Below the pieces are notes generated by a model. That model was given only the letters and a program-made list of their open reading frames with translations. It did no database searches and was not told the origin of the DNA. Below are positions 21,651-32,889 of a DNA stretch of 64,000 bases, piece after piece. Made by a program: the position numbers and the translations under genes. Numbering within the stretch: position 1 is the stretch's first letter; each line of letters opens with the position of its first letter. Source of the stretch: Pteria penguin (taxonomy: Eukaryota; Mollusca; Bivalvia; Pterioida; Pteriidae); contig CM068580.1 of the NCBI GenBank assembly GCA_035048485.1, positions 40,785,585 through 40,849,584 of the forward strand, in the 5' to 3' direction.

Positions 21651-23833
21651 GCGGAATAAAGATATGGTTTTAATCAGATTGGGTAAAAGAAAAAATGGTA
21701 ACATATATCCTGAACGAATAACATTCATAACATAATCATGTACACGTAATGATATCCATTGACTTAAATGATTTCTAAGTCTACCTACAGGACTTTCATT
21801 TGAAATGTTAGTCCGACATTCATTCATTGCAAAATTCGTAATACTTATCTTTTGTAATGCAACATTTTTCGCAGCCTGACACTCCTTTCTCCAGTGACCA
21901 GGTACTCCACAGGAGAAACAAACCCCAGGTGTAGGTGTATCGGGAACTTTATACGCCTGTTTGTCTGACTGTTCTTGCACTTGAGTAGAGTAGGGAGCCA
22001 ATCTCAGATGGTATCTGTTCATTTTACGAGTTCTTTGAGAACGCTTTTTCTTTAATAGCAAGTTTTTCGCATCTAGCCTCTGCTTTATGGATACGATTCT
22101 CGTCATCGCTGTCCGATGCCAGCTGATGAGATTCGTACTGCTTCACAATCTTTTTTAACCATGTTTAGAGGAATCGGTTAGTTTGATTAATTTTTGACGA
22201 TGGGTAAGTACATCCATACCTTAGGCTATTTTAGCACGTGCGCAATCAAGCGAAAACGAAGAAACGGGTTGAGTCCCCAGAGCCGTGTTTGCTGCATGTA
22301 ACTTATCGAACACTTGCACGTTGTGCTGGTATTGTTACACTCCGTTACTCCGAAGGTCCGATATTCCGAAGGCCCGTAACTCCGAAGGCCCTTTACTTCG
22401 AAGGCCCGATACTCCAAAGGCCCGGTTCTCCGAAAATTGTTTTTATTTCTCGACAAAAACAAGGATTTGCTCTGTAATTAGAGCACTCACTGTTCTAAAC
22501 TATAAACGTTCTACCATTTCATCAGACGTGCCCCCCTTCCTGCACTTGCCCCAGTCTACAGTCTATTCTATTTTGCAAGACTATATATTTTACAGACTTA
22601 TAATATTTATCGTTTCTATCCTTATATTTCTGGAAACATAGGAAACTAGAAAGATTCTAAAATCTTCGGACTTGCATGTATAAAGCAATTAAAAATGCAA
22701 GTTTAAGAAAACTTTAATGAATTTCATGAAAAGGGACTGATAAATAATGCAAGAATGGGAAGGGGGTTTAGACTTCTTATCAGCACTGAGTGTAAATATC
22801 AATCAGAAGTCTGGGATTATTTCTACCTAGAATTTCAACAAAACACTACCCGATTTCCAATTTATCAGACTGAGAAGAGAAAAAAAAATTCGTGATTTCT
22901 ATTATGATACACATGTATGTGACTAAAGACCTTGGTTTAGTTGATTATTCATGATAACAGAATAGAAGATTGTGCAAAAATGGCAAGTAAAAACTTTGAA
23001 GGCGAGGAAAGCGTTAATGTCCTCTCTTCTCTTTTTATACAGGAGCGTGAGTATTAAAGGGGTACATTTTTATATCTTCATGAATATATAAACACTTCAA
23101 TTGATCTGATTCTTCGATGGTCAAGGAAGAGGGACCATACCCCATTTTAGGGTTTCATGCTTATGTTCCCAGTCACCTCTTATCCAACCCAAGTTTATAT
23201 CTTTGATATGCGGAAACCTCTCACGATGGTAAGTGGGTTTATTTACTTGGTAGCATGCATGTTTTGTTTAATTCATATATTGTTTTCTAGCAAACTTTTG
23301 ATTTTGACAAAAGGGGAAGGGGAGCGGCCGGGGAGGCGTCATTGTTTTCTCTCTCAGAGTACATGAAAAGGTAAATATGATGTACTTAGATAAATGTTTT
23401 ATCTATACGGTCCCACGGGGCTTCTGAGGTACGGTCATCTGATACGTATCTGAAAACACCCAGACAACAAGTTAATTGGGTTTTTTCGGAGTACCGGGCC
23501 TTCGGAGTAATGGGCCTTCGGAGTATCGGACCTTCGGAGAAGCGGGCCCTCGGAATATCCGGCCTTCGGGTAAGTGGGCTGTTCCCATTGTTGTTCATTA
23601 CCTTCTCGTTTAAACTGAAAATTAGATTTATTCGCTAAACATTCAATTTTGGCTAAATGCAAAGAGTTCAGCTCTTTTTGTTGCTCGGAAAACCTCGCCT
23701 CAAAATTTGACAGCCTAACAGTGATTAAAGTGTCTAGCTGCTACAAAAGATTATTTTGCGTCGTGTTTGTATCGCTGGCATCACTTGGCATAGCTCTAAA
23801 ACCTTCAGGTTCATTTCCGAAAGGCCGCGACAT
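21580..23833 (-). pseudogene. DIRS gag with CCHC knuckle, interrupted by a foldback element
   Basis: A gag-like frame starts at the ATG at 23831-23833 (MSRPFGNEPEGFRAM). It has one stop codon near 23745 and reaches FKREGNEQQ, a DIRS gag hallmark, at about 23590. There the 1.25-kb foldback enters. Downstream of it the frame resumes with QHNVQVFDKLHAANTAL. After further frameshifts come RQKLIKLTDSSKHG and YESHQLASDSDDENR, the zinc knuckle CFSCGVPGHWRKEC near 21910, and GRLRNHLSQWISLRVHDY, which marks the start of pol. Gag packages the element RNA. Confidence 0.8.
22331..23592. mobile_element. 1.25-kb foldback element with 16-17-bp tandem-array ends, in DIRS gag
   Basis: The element spans 22337-23586 and is flanked by the exact hexamer ATTGTT (22331-22336 and 23587-23592). 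Its left arm (22345-22436) is six head-to-tail units of 16-17 bp with CTCCGAAGGCCCG. Its right arm (23485-23572) is about six units in the opposite orientation. The interior has no recognisable gene. Removing the element and one hexamer rejoins the gag reading frame, which independently confirms both ends. Confidence 0.9.
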
Positions 23834-23859
23834 GTTGAAAACTAGCTAAGCATGAAGGC

Positions 23860-24020
23860 AACTTAACTGCACGATCGGGCCTAGAATGACTATTTCTTTA
23901 CTGTCACATGACTCTCAGGTACTCACGTCACGTGAGTACGATACACGAACACACCTTGGATATTTCGAAACTATCAGAAAAATGATTCCCGTTTTACTAC
24001 GAAACGCGGGAATATTTTAT
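23860..24020. repeat. DIRS terminal direct repeat A1
   Basis: Direct repeat of 18735-18898. It begins about 27 bp upstream (in element sense) of the gag start codon, so it probably contains the element promoter and leader. Confidence 0.9.
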
Positions 24021-24044
24021 AGTAACAGACACACGCGAAACAGT

Positions 24045-24115
24045 GAAGTATCTTTTACGTGCCACGTCTACCCTCTCATCCAAAAGACACAGAAAAGGTG
24101 CTCTGATGCAACTTA
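24045..24115 (-). mobile_element. SINE (family 1), body fragment across the DIRS insertion
   Basis: TCTTTTACGTGCCACGTCTACC then CTCATCCAAAAGACAC continue the SINE whose 3' half is at 16741-16808. About 30 bp of SINE body are deleted between the two blocks. Confidence 0.65.
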
Positions 24116-24191
24116 CGCTGAAAAGTTACCCCTGCCCCTTGTCCTACGCCCTCGAAAAACAATAATATTTAGTGTGTATTTGAAATGTTTC

Positions 24192-24545
24192 CTTGTCATA
24201 CATTACGAAATGCATTGATTTGTTGGCATTTAGCTCTATTATGTACAATACATATATGTATATACTGTCTAAAAGAAGTGAAAACTATGAATAATAATTA
24301 TATATTTTTCGAATTAAATCAAGAGCAATTTCGGAAGTTAACTATTTTGTCTGATTGTTGTACATTACTTTTTCAGTCTATACTTTAGTTCCACTTTCTA
24401 CATAGCTTACAAGTTTTAATCATTTTTGCTATGAATAGCGTCAGGGATCTTTGTTTCACGTCCTTGACTGGACACTGGCGAGACTCGAACCCGGAACCTC
24501 TCCTCCTCGAATAAAGCACCTAATTGATTATCTATGGCGGCTCTA
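24192..24545 (-). mobile_element. tRNA-derived SINE (family 3)
   Basis: The fuller copy of the 16175-16480 repeat. At its right end the minus strand reads a tRNA-like head with GGTTCCGGGTTCGAGTCTCG (B box) near 24490-24510. Confidence 0.65.
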
Positions 24546-25034
24546 ACAATATTTTTTGTTAAGATTGCCTCTCTTCAAAGAGAGAAAACTTTAACATTTT
24601 ATCATAAATTACGGAAACCATAATTATCTAAAATTTAAAATTTGCAATGTCGGGTTTAAGACCAAACAGAAAAAAGATTAACAGAATTAAGATAGATGTA
24701 ATGTTTGATATAGACTGGTTTTATGTCACGTATGTCAATGTGGCACTCACTATAGTGAACATAACAGATCCCTGGGAATGTGGGGAGAGGGGAGACTGAT
24801 ACGTCCTCTGATAGGTTAGATGTATCCATGAATGTACAACACATACAAACGACACAAAATAGTCTCAACCCTTCACACGTACGATGAATATGAAAGAATA
24901 TAACTCAAAAACAAAGGCTTTAATATCCCATCAATATTTCTCTCCAAAATTTAAGTTACATTAACAATTTCAGAATGAAGGCTGATGAGTATTTTATACC
25001 GGTTTGTTTCGTCATATTTGCTACTACGTATCAT
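24546..25034. other. No gene recognised
   Basis: AT-rich DNA with no coding, RNA or transposon signal that I can support. Confidence 0.5.
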
Positions 25035-25200
25035 CATTTAAAGCCAGTGTAGCCCAGAGGATGAGGTGCTTGGCCCGTGACCAGGAGGCACCGGTTCGAC
25101 TCCCGCCGAGAGCACACTAGTGTCCTGTCTTTCGGATGCGACAGTAAAAACCGACGTCTCATGTCACTGTAGGCGTGGCAAGGACCATCATTTAAGTACA
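25035..25200 (+). mobile_element. tRNA-derived SINE (family 1), 3'-truncated
   Basis: GCCAGTGTAGCCCAGAGGATG (A-box region), CCGGTTCGACTCCCGCC (B box), then TGTCCTGTCTTTCGGATGCGA match the intact SINEs. The 3' tail is missing. Confidence 0.8.
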
Positions 25201-25219
25201 TGTAAAAGAAAACGTCATC

Positions 25220-25242
25220 AGAGAGAGAGAGAGAGATAGAGA
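25220..25242. repeat. Short (GA)n tract
   Basis: A run of GA dinucleotides with one interruption. Confidence 0.85.
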
Positions 25243-25498
25243 GAGGAATGAAGGATAATACGAAAAGTTCTTCCAGCGCTTATCAACCATTTATTTGATT
25301 ATACCCCCCCCCCTTTTTTTTTAAATAAGGTGAACTATCTGCACGTATTTATTTATGGAATTCCACGGAAATAGAAAAGAGGGGTATAAAAGTTCTGTAA
25401 CATTGTAGGTCAATTGATCATGGTGAGATATGGTCAGTGAATTTGCGGTCACCTCAACGAAACTTGCTGAAAGTCAGCTGGACAGTTCTTAACAGGGG

Positions 25499-27300
25499 TT
25501 GGTTAGTTGATTGGTGTTTAACGTCGCTTTCAAAAATTTTAGCTCACCTGAGCCAAAGGGTTAAGTGAGCTATAGTCATAGTGCGCCGTCCGTCGTCCGT
25601 CGTCGTCGTCCGTCCGTCGTTAACTTTTTCACATTTGTTAAAATGATGTACTCAAGGTCCCCTACTAAAATTGTGTTCGGGATCTAGATTCCCTCAGGGG
25701 TGGATCCAGGGCGGGGCCAAAAGTGCCCAAAACGGTACCCTTCTTCAAACATCTTTTCCTCCAGAACCAGTACATAGATGGGGAAACTAAATGCATTTCA
25801 ACAATCTATAAAGATGGGTTATCTAAAATTGTATTTGGGGTTAAGATCCGTCAAATAGAAATTTACGTTTTTTAGACGTGTTTCTGGACTTAGTAATTTC
25901 AATCCAGAAAAGTGTCATGTTTTACAGTTAATTGATATTGATGATTTCTTAATGACTATTTTGATCATAATTGTGGTAAGGAATATTATTGTTAAAGTAT
26001 TTTGTCAATTTTTGGATTTTTTTATGAATTTTTTAAGACTTCCAAAAAAAAAGGGGTGGTGGTGGCCATTTTTCACATTTTCAACTTTTTCTGCAAAACT
26101 TTTCAAAGGATTTTAATAAATCTTAGTAGAAATAAGTCACTTATGATCCTCTTCAAATTCTGTCGTTTTCGTCCAGACCTCTTTACAGGTGGCGCCACCA
26201 TTAGCAAAAGTAGGTAAAAAAGAGTACCCTCCTTTGACAATATTCTTTTTCATACGGGCTGTATACAGAGACAAACAGAATGCATAGAAGTTATCTAGAG
26301 GGATGAGTGAAGATGTATTGTCAGTTTGGTTCTCTTTCAAAATCAAATTTTCGAAAAATTTTTCGACATTTCTTTTGACTTGGCGATTCAATGCAGAAAA
26401 GTGTCATATTTCCTAGTTAATTAATAATGATGATTTCTTATGGACTATTGTGATCATACTTATGGTAAGGAATGTTATTTTGACAGAATTTTGTCAATAT
26501 CTCAATTTTTGGATTTTCTATGAATTTTTTAAGACTTCCAAGTGAGGGTGTATAAGAACAATTCTTCACATTTTTAACTTCTGCTGTTATACCACTTGAA
26601 AGATTTTAATGAAACATCAAATACATGAAGTACTATAGGTCCTCTATCAATATGATAAATTTCATCCAAATTGGTTAACAGATAATGCCACCATGTCTAA
26701 AAAGAAGTTCTCACAATGGTACATATACCACTTGGTAATTGAAATATGGAGAGTAGCGGTTCAAATCCAGCTGTGGTCAAATTTTTTTTATCATTTCTTT
26801 ACACATCTAAATAAGTTTTTAGATGTTTCTCAACACTCAACATATGAAATTAGGCAATTTTAAGTTAGATCTGGACAATATTTGAAACAATTGTTGTTCA
26901 TGACCCCAGACTTGAAATCAGTCAACAAAAGGCCCCACTTAAAGAAAATGACTAACTTGTTGCCCTGAATCACATCTTGCAGAGACAAAGCAAATGTTTA
27001 ATATCAAAATCACCTGAATGGATGTGCAAAAAAGTTTTGGGTTTTTTTTTCTGGTCTGAAATAGAATTTGACATATTTTCAACATTTGTGTAGACTTAGT
27101 CACATTAATGCATAAATAAATGAATTCTTCCTTCCTGCATGACTGATCATCTAGGTACTCAGGTAAGCGATATAGGCCCACTTGGGCCTCTTGTTCAGTT
27201 ATATCGCGACATGGAAGCAGGAGGTAACCAACCTCTTAAACATAGTGGCGCAACCCGGGAATCGAACCCGGATCGTTGGCGCCGTAAGCCTGCAGTGTTT
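25499..27300 (-). mobile_element. SINE (family 2) split by a 1.65-kb insertion
   Basis: The SINE tail, in minus orientation, is at 25499-25543 (GGTTGGTTAGTTGATTGG, CGTCGCTTTCAA). The rest is at 27193-27300 (TTCAGTTATATCGCGACATG through CGAACCCGGATCGTTGGCG). In the intact copies at 52624 and 52946 these blocks are contiguous. The head is truncated after about 27290. Confidence 0.85.
25544..27192. mobile_element. 1.65-kb non-coding element inserted in the SINE
   Basis: It starts AGCTCACCTGAGCC and ends with CTCAGGTAAGCG...GGGCCTCTTG, giving short imperfect inverted ends. A GTCCGTCGTCCGTCG tract lies near the left end. Internally, 25878-26045 and 26372-26540 are diverged tandem copies of one block, sharing CAGAAAAGTGTCAT, GATGATTTCTTA and AATTTTTTAAGACTTCCAA. 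No protein is encoded. Sequences beginning this way are, as I recall, frequent in bivalve genomes. Confidence 0.7.
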
Positions 27301-27309
27301 TATCTAAAG

Positions 27310-27385
27310 CAAAATAGCATGGCGCCGCGCCATGCCCTTTTTATGTTGCGCCATGCCCTTTTTCTGAGCGCCATGCCCTTATTTT
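27310..27385. repeat. Short tandem repeat, GCGCCATGCCC units
   Basis: Three copies of a roughly 20-bp unit with GCGCCATGCCCTT. The first is part of the small palindrome ATGGCGCCGCGCCAT. Confidence 0.8.
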
Positions 27386-29550
27386 CTCTAAGTAATTATT
27401 TTATTAAACTAAAGAAGATCAATCTTCGTTCACGTATTATGAAACCCTCAAAAAGACTGTTATTTACAGAGCCAGTATATTACGTATATCGCTTCGGACA
27501 TACTTAGAATTTGGTAACACTTTCCTGAACATTACGTAATGGTGTAAGTCAGCTGTTTGACCCGCTAAATATCAGCCGTAACCTGCGTACTGCACTGCCT
27601 GCTACTTTTCAGGGGCAATTTAATCAATGTTACCTTCTTAGATTTAGATTACATCCTTACACGAACAGAGTTTGATACGGTTGTCTGAATGCCGAGATAG
27701 TAATTTTGCAGGTCAAATTCACATCTGTTATCAGTCAGATATTAAAGAAAATTAAAGGATGTTTGATCCTTAAAAGCAATTATTTTAGGATTATACGAAA
27801 AGTAAAACATTAAATGAAAAGTGACTGGTTTACATAGCAGGTCACGATCGCTTAGAAGCTTCACTCATACAAACAAAATCTATCCATTTTAAATGCTTTA
27901 CTTAATATCATTTAACTAATTTTCTCAATTTGACACCAAATATTTAAAGATCTACTCTCCACATTTCCTCTGATAATTTTGAACATGATTGTTTAGTAAT
28001 TCCGGCGAAAATGATATTTCAGAACATCTTTTTCATTTGATACAACAATATCATCATAAGTAGTTGCAACAAGAGAGGCAACAAACCAAGGAAGTGTATT
28101 CACACTATCAGACGTGTCGGTTTTTTACGATCAAAGAGATGAACAACATAACTGATTATAAAACATGACTTTTTGGTATTTCTAGAATCAAGGGCTAAGT
28201 CCTTGCTAGAATCAATAGAATATTTACGATCTGTATGTCAATAAATGTGAATGAACATTAACCATTACAATTTATTACTATTACTTAAGTACTTTGAGCT
28301 GAGACAATCATTTGGGCCAGCAATTTATTAACAAAGATCGTCCTATAAAGCAGTTACAAAACTAAAGTAACTAATAACCTTAAGGGGGCTGAACTATTCA
28401 AACGTCAGTAACACTTCCTTCATGTAGCAGATCCAGGAGTTTATTTGTGAAGGGAAATTGGGTGGATGGGGGAGGCTGAGAGAACTTTTTGTTTTGATAG
28501 TAGCGAACTGTTTTCTTTATTTTCATCAAAATATTGGTCAGGTTAATTAAAATCTATTTCAACCCAGAAACACAACTGCACATCAAGGACTTATAAACTT
28601 GTTTATGTCTTTGTGCACATGCATACTTCTAGATCCCACATAACATTTCGTTTAATAACACCATCTTTTCAGCTAAAATAATGGCATGTCATTCAAATAT
28701 TAAAGTTATGTAAAAATAATGATACATTGTAAAGACTGTTCAAGGTACAATGACAAAACTTGCAGTATCTCATGTTGCCAGTAATAGACAGAAGGAGCAG
28801 TGCTGCTCTTGAAAAAGTTTAAATAAATTTTTATGAACATGAAACAGATTGAGTTTACAAATTGGGAATTTATGCAATACTAAAAAGCATATAAGGATTG
28901 CAATAATATAATTGTAACAGATATTAAGTTATAGTTCCTACAACTGAGAAAAGGAATTTATTCTGGAGAGAAGCTGGAATTAAGATTTTCAACCAAAACA
29001 ATGTTAAGTATTGCAAATTATCAATAACAATTGTCTTTTACATTTTCAAATATCATCTATGAAAATAAAACAAGAAAATAATGCAATTTTAAACTAAATT
29101 TTAAAATATATTTGGTGACATTTGATGTCGCTAAATTAAGTGCCCCCTTTTTTTTACCAAATACCGCGTTAAAAAATGCCCTTTTGATGGAGAACTTTGT
29201 GTGCCCTTTTGGAATCCTAGATTTAACAGTCTGGGGTAGACAAATCACTTTATTGAAATGGCTTATTCTATCATACGGAAATGGATTTGATATTTCCTCG
29301 AATTTCTATACCCCCTTTCAGCATTGGCATTTAAAAGAATATCCGCAGCACCTGTTCATTACGGTATTTTCCGCGAAAAGTTCCGGAAAATGCACGTAGG
29401 TGATATAAAATGGCTTTTTGTTCTAGTCGGCGATTTGTTAAAATCATCTAACACGACAGACGAAATACAGCAGGGTTTTATCTACCCGGACTCCACATCT
29501 AACATTATTTATGTAGGATGAATTTTCTTTTAGCACGATGTGATCTGTGA
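27386..29550. other. No gene recognised
   Basis: AT-rich anonymous DNA. Frames at 29057-29521 are short and not conserved-looking. Nothing else is supported. Confidence 0.5.
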
Positions 29551-29553
29551 ATT

Positions 29554-32347
29554 ATAGAAAGCCGGCGCGCAATGAAATTGCTAATTGCTTTTTGCTTTTT
29601 GCCAAATGCTTTTTGCCAATTGCTTATGGTGTTTATTTAAATTTTGGGTAATAATTTTGCCTGATTTTCTACCTGCGACGGATAGACCCCTATCCCGCTT
29701 TCGTAGATCAAAAGTTGGCATCTTATGGGTGCAAAAATGTGCGCTGAAATAGCAAATGGCTGTTTTACTAATTGCTTTTGCCAATTGCTGACTGCTTTTT
29801 GCTAATTGTTTTTTTGCAAATTGAAAATTGCCCCTTTTTTTGCTATTTTTTCTTTACTTGTTAATTATATAGATCTAGTTCCGCAGTAAGTTAAACTATC
29901 ATTTGCAAATATTTCTCCAGTGACGGATTCAGAGAGAGAGAGAGGGAAGACTGGAGGGGACTTTCTCTCCCACCCCCCTTAAACAGCAAAGAGGGTGGTG
30001 GTGGTAGAGGGAAATCGAGAGAGACGCGACATACTATTATTATCCGATAATCGTACGTCTTCTCGATGGTGACGGCCTTATAGTCCGACAGCCCGTTAGT
30101 CCGACGGCCTGATAGTCTGACAGCCCGATGGTTCGACGGCCCGATAGTTGGACTGATTACGAAGCTAAACGTACCTGAACCGTGCAAACAGTTTTCGGAG
30201 TGCCAAAACATTTTTCTCGGCTAAGCATCACAGAAACAGTTTTTGGAGTGTCCCTCTATCCACCCCTACAGAAATCAAATCAACAACCTGTTTTGCAATG
30301 CAGTCTTTTGCAACTTTCTCAGCTCACCTATAAATCATGTCCAACATCTAAAAATATTTACACTCCCAATGTATTTCCATGCGACAGACCAATGAAAAAC
30401 TTGAAAATAGTATGCAATCTATTCAATGGGTCACATGACAATTTGACCTCTGTTGGTTTACACATTTTTAGCATCTGCTCTGTAACTGCTGAAGTGATTT
30501 TGATGATCCGTTTTATTTTATTACAAGATTTGTGAAACGCATTGCCCCGGTTGACACCGGTAGAGACATACAAAACAAACACACATTCCTTATAATTAAT
30601 TTCACACTTTTCTCATCCTTATTCTCTTTCCCTTGTCAAAATCTCGAGATCGGTTAAAGCGGGCTTTTACATTCTACCTTGACAAAATTTCTGGATTTTT
30701 TCAGTGACCACATTGAGGTAATTATTCGCCAGACGGAAGAAGCATTCGTTTTCATTCCAAAAAATCGAAGAAAATTGTGTCGACGAAAAGTGTTAGAAAA
30801 CAGGTAGGAAGGACTGACCGTCCGATGGGGATCAAATAAACCGGTAACAGATTTTAATCACTTTACTTTTGAACATGTTCTCTGTCTGACCAATTACGTT
30901 AAAGACAGATAAGATTTAGTCATGGAAGGGGAGCGGACCACAGCCAAAAATTGGCCAATAAGTACCTATCTTGGTACCCTTTTCTGACAAAATGGGGGAG
31001 GGGGCGCTAACCCCGTTCCCCTCTTAATCCCACGATTGGGGTATTTGTCTCTCGGGTTGGCCAATTCACCTAGAATTGTCAAAAGACAAGTGTTTTTTTT
31101 ACATGTTTTAGTGCAATACCATCTATCGCTATCGGCTGTCGGACTATCGGGGCTGTCATACTATCGGAACGTTGGACTATCGGACTATTAGGCTTGAACC
31201 TATTCGACTTCTCCGGAGGGAAAATTGCGGGTGTGAAGCGCACGCCATGCATTAAAGGTGGAGAAAGGGGGTTGGGGAAGAGACGTAAAGGAGGGGAGAG
31301 GGCGAATCCTAAACCCACACCCCACACCCTTTTGTGACGTGTCTGTCGCCTCATTGTAGTCCATTTTGGAGTCCATTTTTATGATATACAACAGAAAATG
31401 ATAAGGTCACAAATCTCTTGGAGTAAAGTTGATTTTTTTAGTGTAAGGATCTGGCTTACAGAATAAAAATTGTTGTATTTTAATTGATATTGTGTTTGTG
31501 TTCGTCTACATAATTCAATGTAAATAAATAATATTTATCCTTCTGTTTCAGTTTTATTAGCTCGATCAGAGATCAGCAAAGCTTATGTGATACCACTCGT
31601 CATCAGTCCACCCACCTATAAACAATTTGCTCATTATCGCTACACCTCTGAGATTTGATTATGGGCTAGAAGTATTCCCTATATGATTTAGTGCATGTGT
31701 AATTTTGAACCTGAGTCCAATCCTCGGGAGTGGAAAATAGGCGTGGTCTTGAAATCTTGTTATGGCTTCTTTTCCAATATAGATATCTATTACTGTATAC
31801 TCTAATATGATTTAATTCCTTTCCATATTAAGCCAATAGAATTCATCCGAGTGAAAAGAAATCCAGTACAAGCCATCGTTCAATTAGCTTTGCCTGCCCG
31901 TTTAATGAAAAAAAAAACCAAACAAACGAGATAAACCGGTAGTAAGCAGAATATGTGGGGCTGCAACCCCTTTGATATAAAATTATGCCCAACAAAGGTC
32001 ATTTTGGCTATGTTCAGGCAAAGCATTGCAAGCAGATAGCACCTCTTTTTATTCTAGATCTGTCTATGTAGGTCTGCTTTATCTAATCACTATCGAAATT
32101 TAAGAGCCGTTCTTATCAAAAAGCTTTCCTATGTTTCCTTTAAACATTTCCTGCGTTTCGTCGTTTTAGACATATTGAACTCTGCACAACGCTCGACTTC
32201 AATTTATCTTTTGGCGTCACAAGCATTCATATTAGTACTAGAAACCGTTAAAAGTACAAAGCAAAAAGCAAATGTATTATTGACAAAACGCAATTCGCAA
32301 TTAGCAAAAAGCAAATAGCAATTTCATTGCGCACCGGCTTTCCATAG
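29554..32347. mobile_element. 2.8-kb inverted-repeat element with AATTGCTTTTTGC-type arrays
   Basis: GAAAGCCGGCGCGCAATGAA at 29557 recurs inverted at 32322-32342 with one mismatch. Inward of both tips are short tandem units of the AATTGCTTTTTGC type (29575-29635, 29770-29815, and inverted at 32260-32318). ATAG flanks both ends (29554-29557 and 32344-32347). The interior lacks a transposase and contains the nested element at 30065-31207. Confidence 0.7.
30059..31213. mobile_element. 1.14-kb foldback element with 16-bp tandem-array ends
   Basis: The left array (30071-30155) is five 16-bp units with GACGGCCCGATAGTCC. The right array (31131-31195) is about four units in opposite orientation. The hexamer CTTCTC flanks the inferred ends at 30059-30064 and 31208-31213, giving an element of 30065-31207. 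The interior has no recognisable gene. The architecture matches 22337-23586, although the unit sequence differs. Confidence 0.75.
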
Positions 32348-32367
32348 TAAATTGCAGTGAATTATAC

Positions 32368-32534
32368 TGTACCAGTGGCAGATCCAGGACTTCCGAAAAG
32401 GGGGGGGGGCGCACATATGTATTTGCCAAACTACTCAGCCATTTTTGGTGCCAAATCTGGATTTTTATTAGTAAATATGTGACAAAAAGATAAGAGGCGC
32501 CCCCCTGGCCCCCTCTAAATCCGCCACTGCGTAC
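32368..32534. mobile_element. 155-bp MITE, CAGTGGCGGAT ends (copy 1)
   Basis: The element 32373-32529 begins CAGTGGCAGATCCAGG and ends AAATCCGCCACTG. The flanks TGTAC and CGTAC agree at four of five bases. About 85% identical to 38056-38207. Confidence 0.85.
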
Positions 32535-32694
32535 GTGTACTTATTTTAGTGCAACCATATTTTAGCGCATGGTAATGAAAATAGAGCTTTTTGACGTATT
32601 AGCGCAGTATAATATTAGCGCAATTGAATTTAAATTTAAACTTAAACTTTATTTAATTTGCAGCGATTAAGAAACAAGTAAACATTTTACATAA

Positions 32695-32885
32695 GTCTTG
32701 CTCGTTGGCACGGATCTTGGCGTAAGGGTGTCGACTGTGTGGGAGGAAACCAGAGTACCCGGAGAAAACCAACGAAGTCAGGTTGGAGATAGCCTCGGCA
32801 TCTCACGTACCACGCCTGGAATCGAACCCAGGTCGCATTGGTGATAGGCAAGCGCGCTACCTCGCAATGGAACGAATGTCCTTTT
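32695..32885 (-). mobile_element. tRNA-derived SINE (family 4)
   Basis: The minus strand gives a tRNA-like segment with CCTGGGTTCGATTCCAGG (B box) at about 32815-32835. The plus strand shows GGGAGGAAACCAGAGTACCC, a sequence common in aquatic-animal short repeats. Confidence 0.6.
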
Positions 32886-32889
32886 TTAT

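Larger units (their letters stand above)
18735..24020 (-). mobile_element. DIRS-type tyrosine-recombinase retrotransposon, decayed
   Basis: On the minus strand the order is gag (23833 to about 21880), reverse transcriptase, RNase H (to about 20170), and tyrosine recombinase (about 19900 to 19050). This is the DIRS/Ngaro arrangement; there is no LTR-type integrase. Terminal direct repeats of about 162 bp lie at 18735-18898 and 23860-24020. A 50-bp repeat at 18904-18953 adjoins the first and recurs at 16809. This fits an A1-ORFs-B1-A2-B2 scheme. All frames are broken, and a foldback element is inserted in gag. The whole sits inside a SINE whose halves are at 16741 and 24045. Confidence 0.85.

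Noticed and set aside
22226..22641. Overlapping frames rich in EGPILRRP-type repeats on both strands, and similar at 23386-23662
   Set aside because: They are translations of the 16-17-bp array arms of the foldback element, apart from short stretches of DIRS gag.
22345..23572. Possible CRISPR-like array
   Set aside because: Units are contiguous with no spacers and are mirrored at two ends; the genome is eukaryotic.
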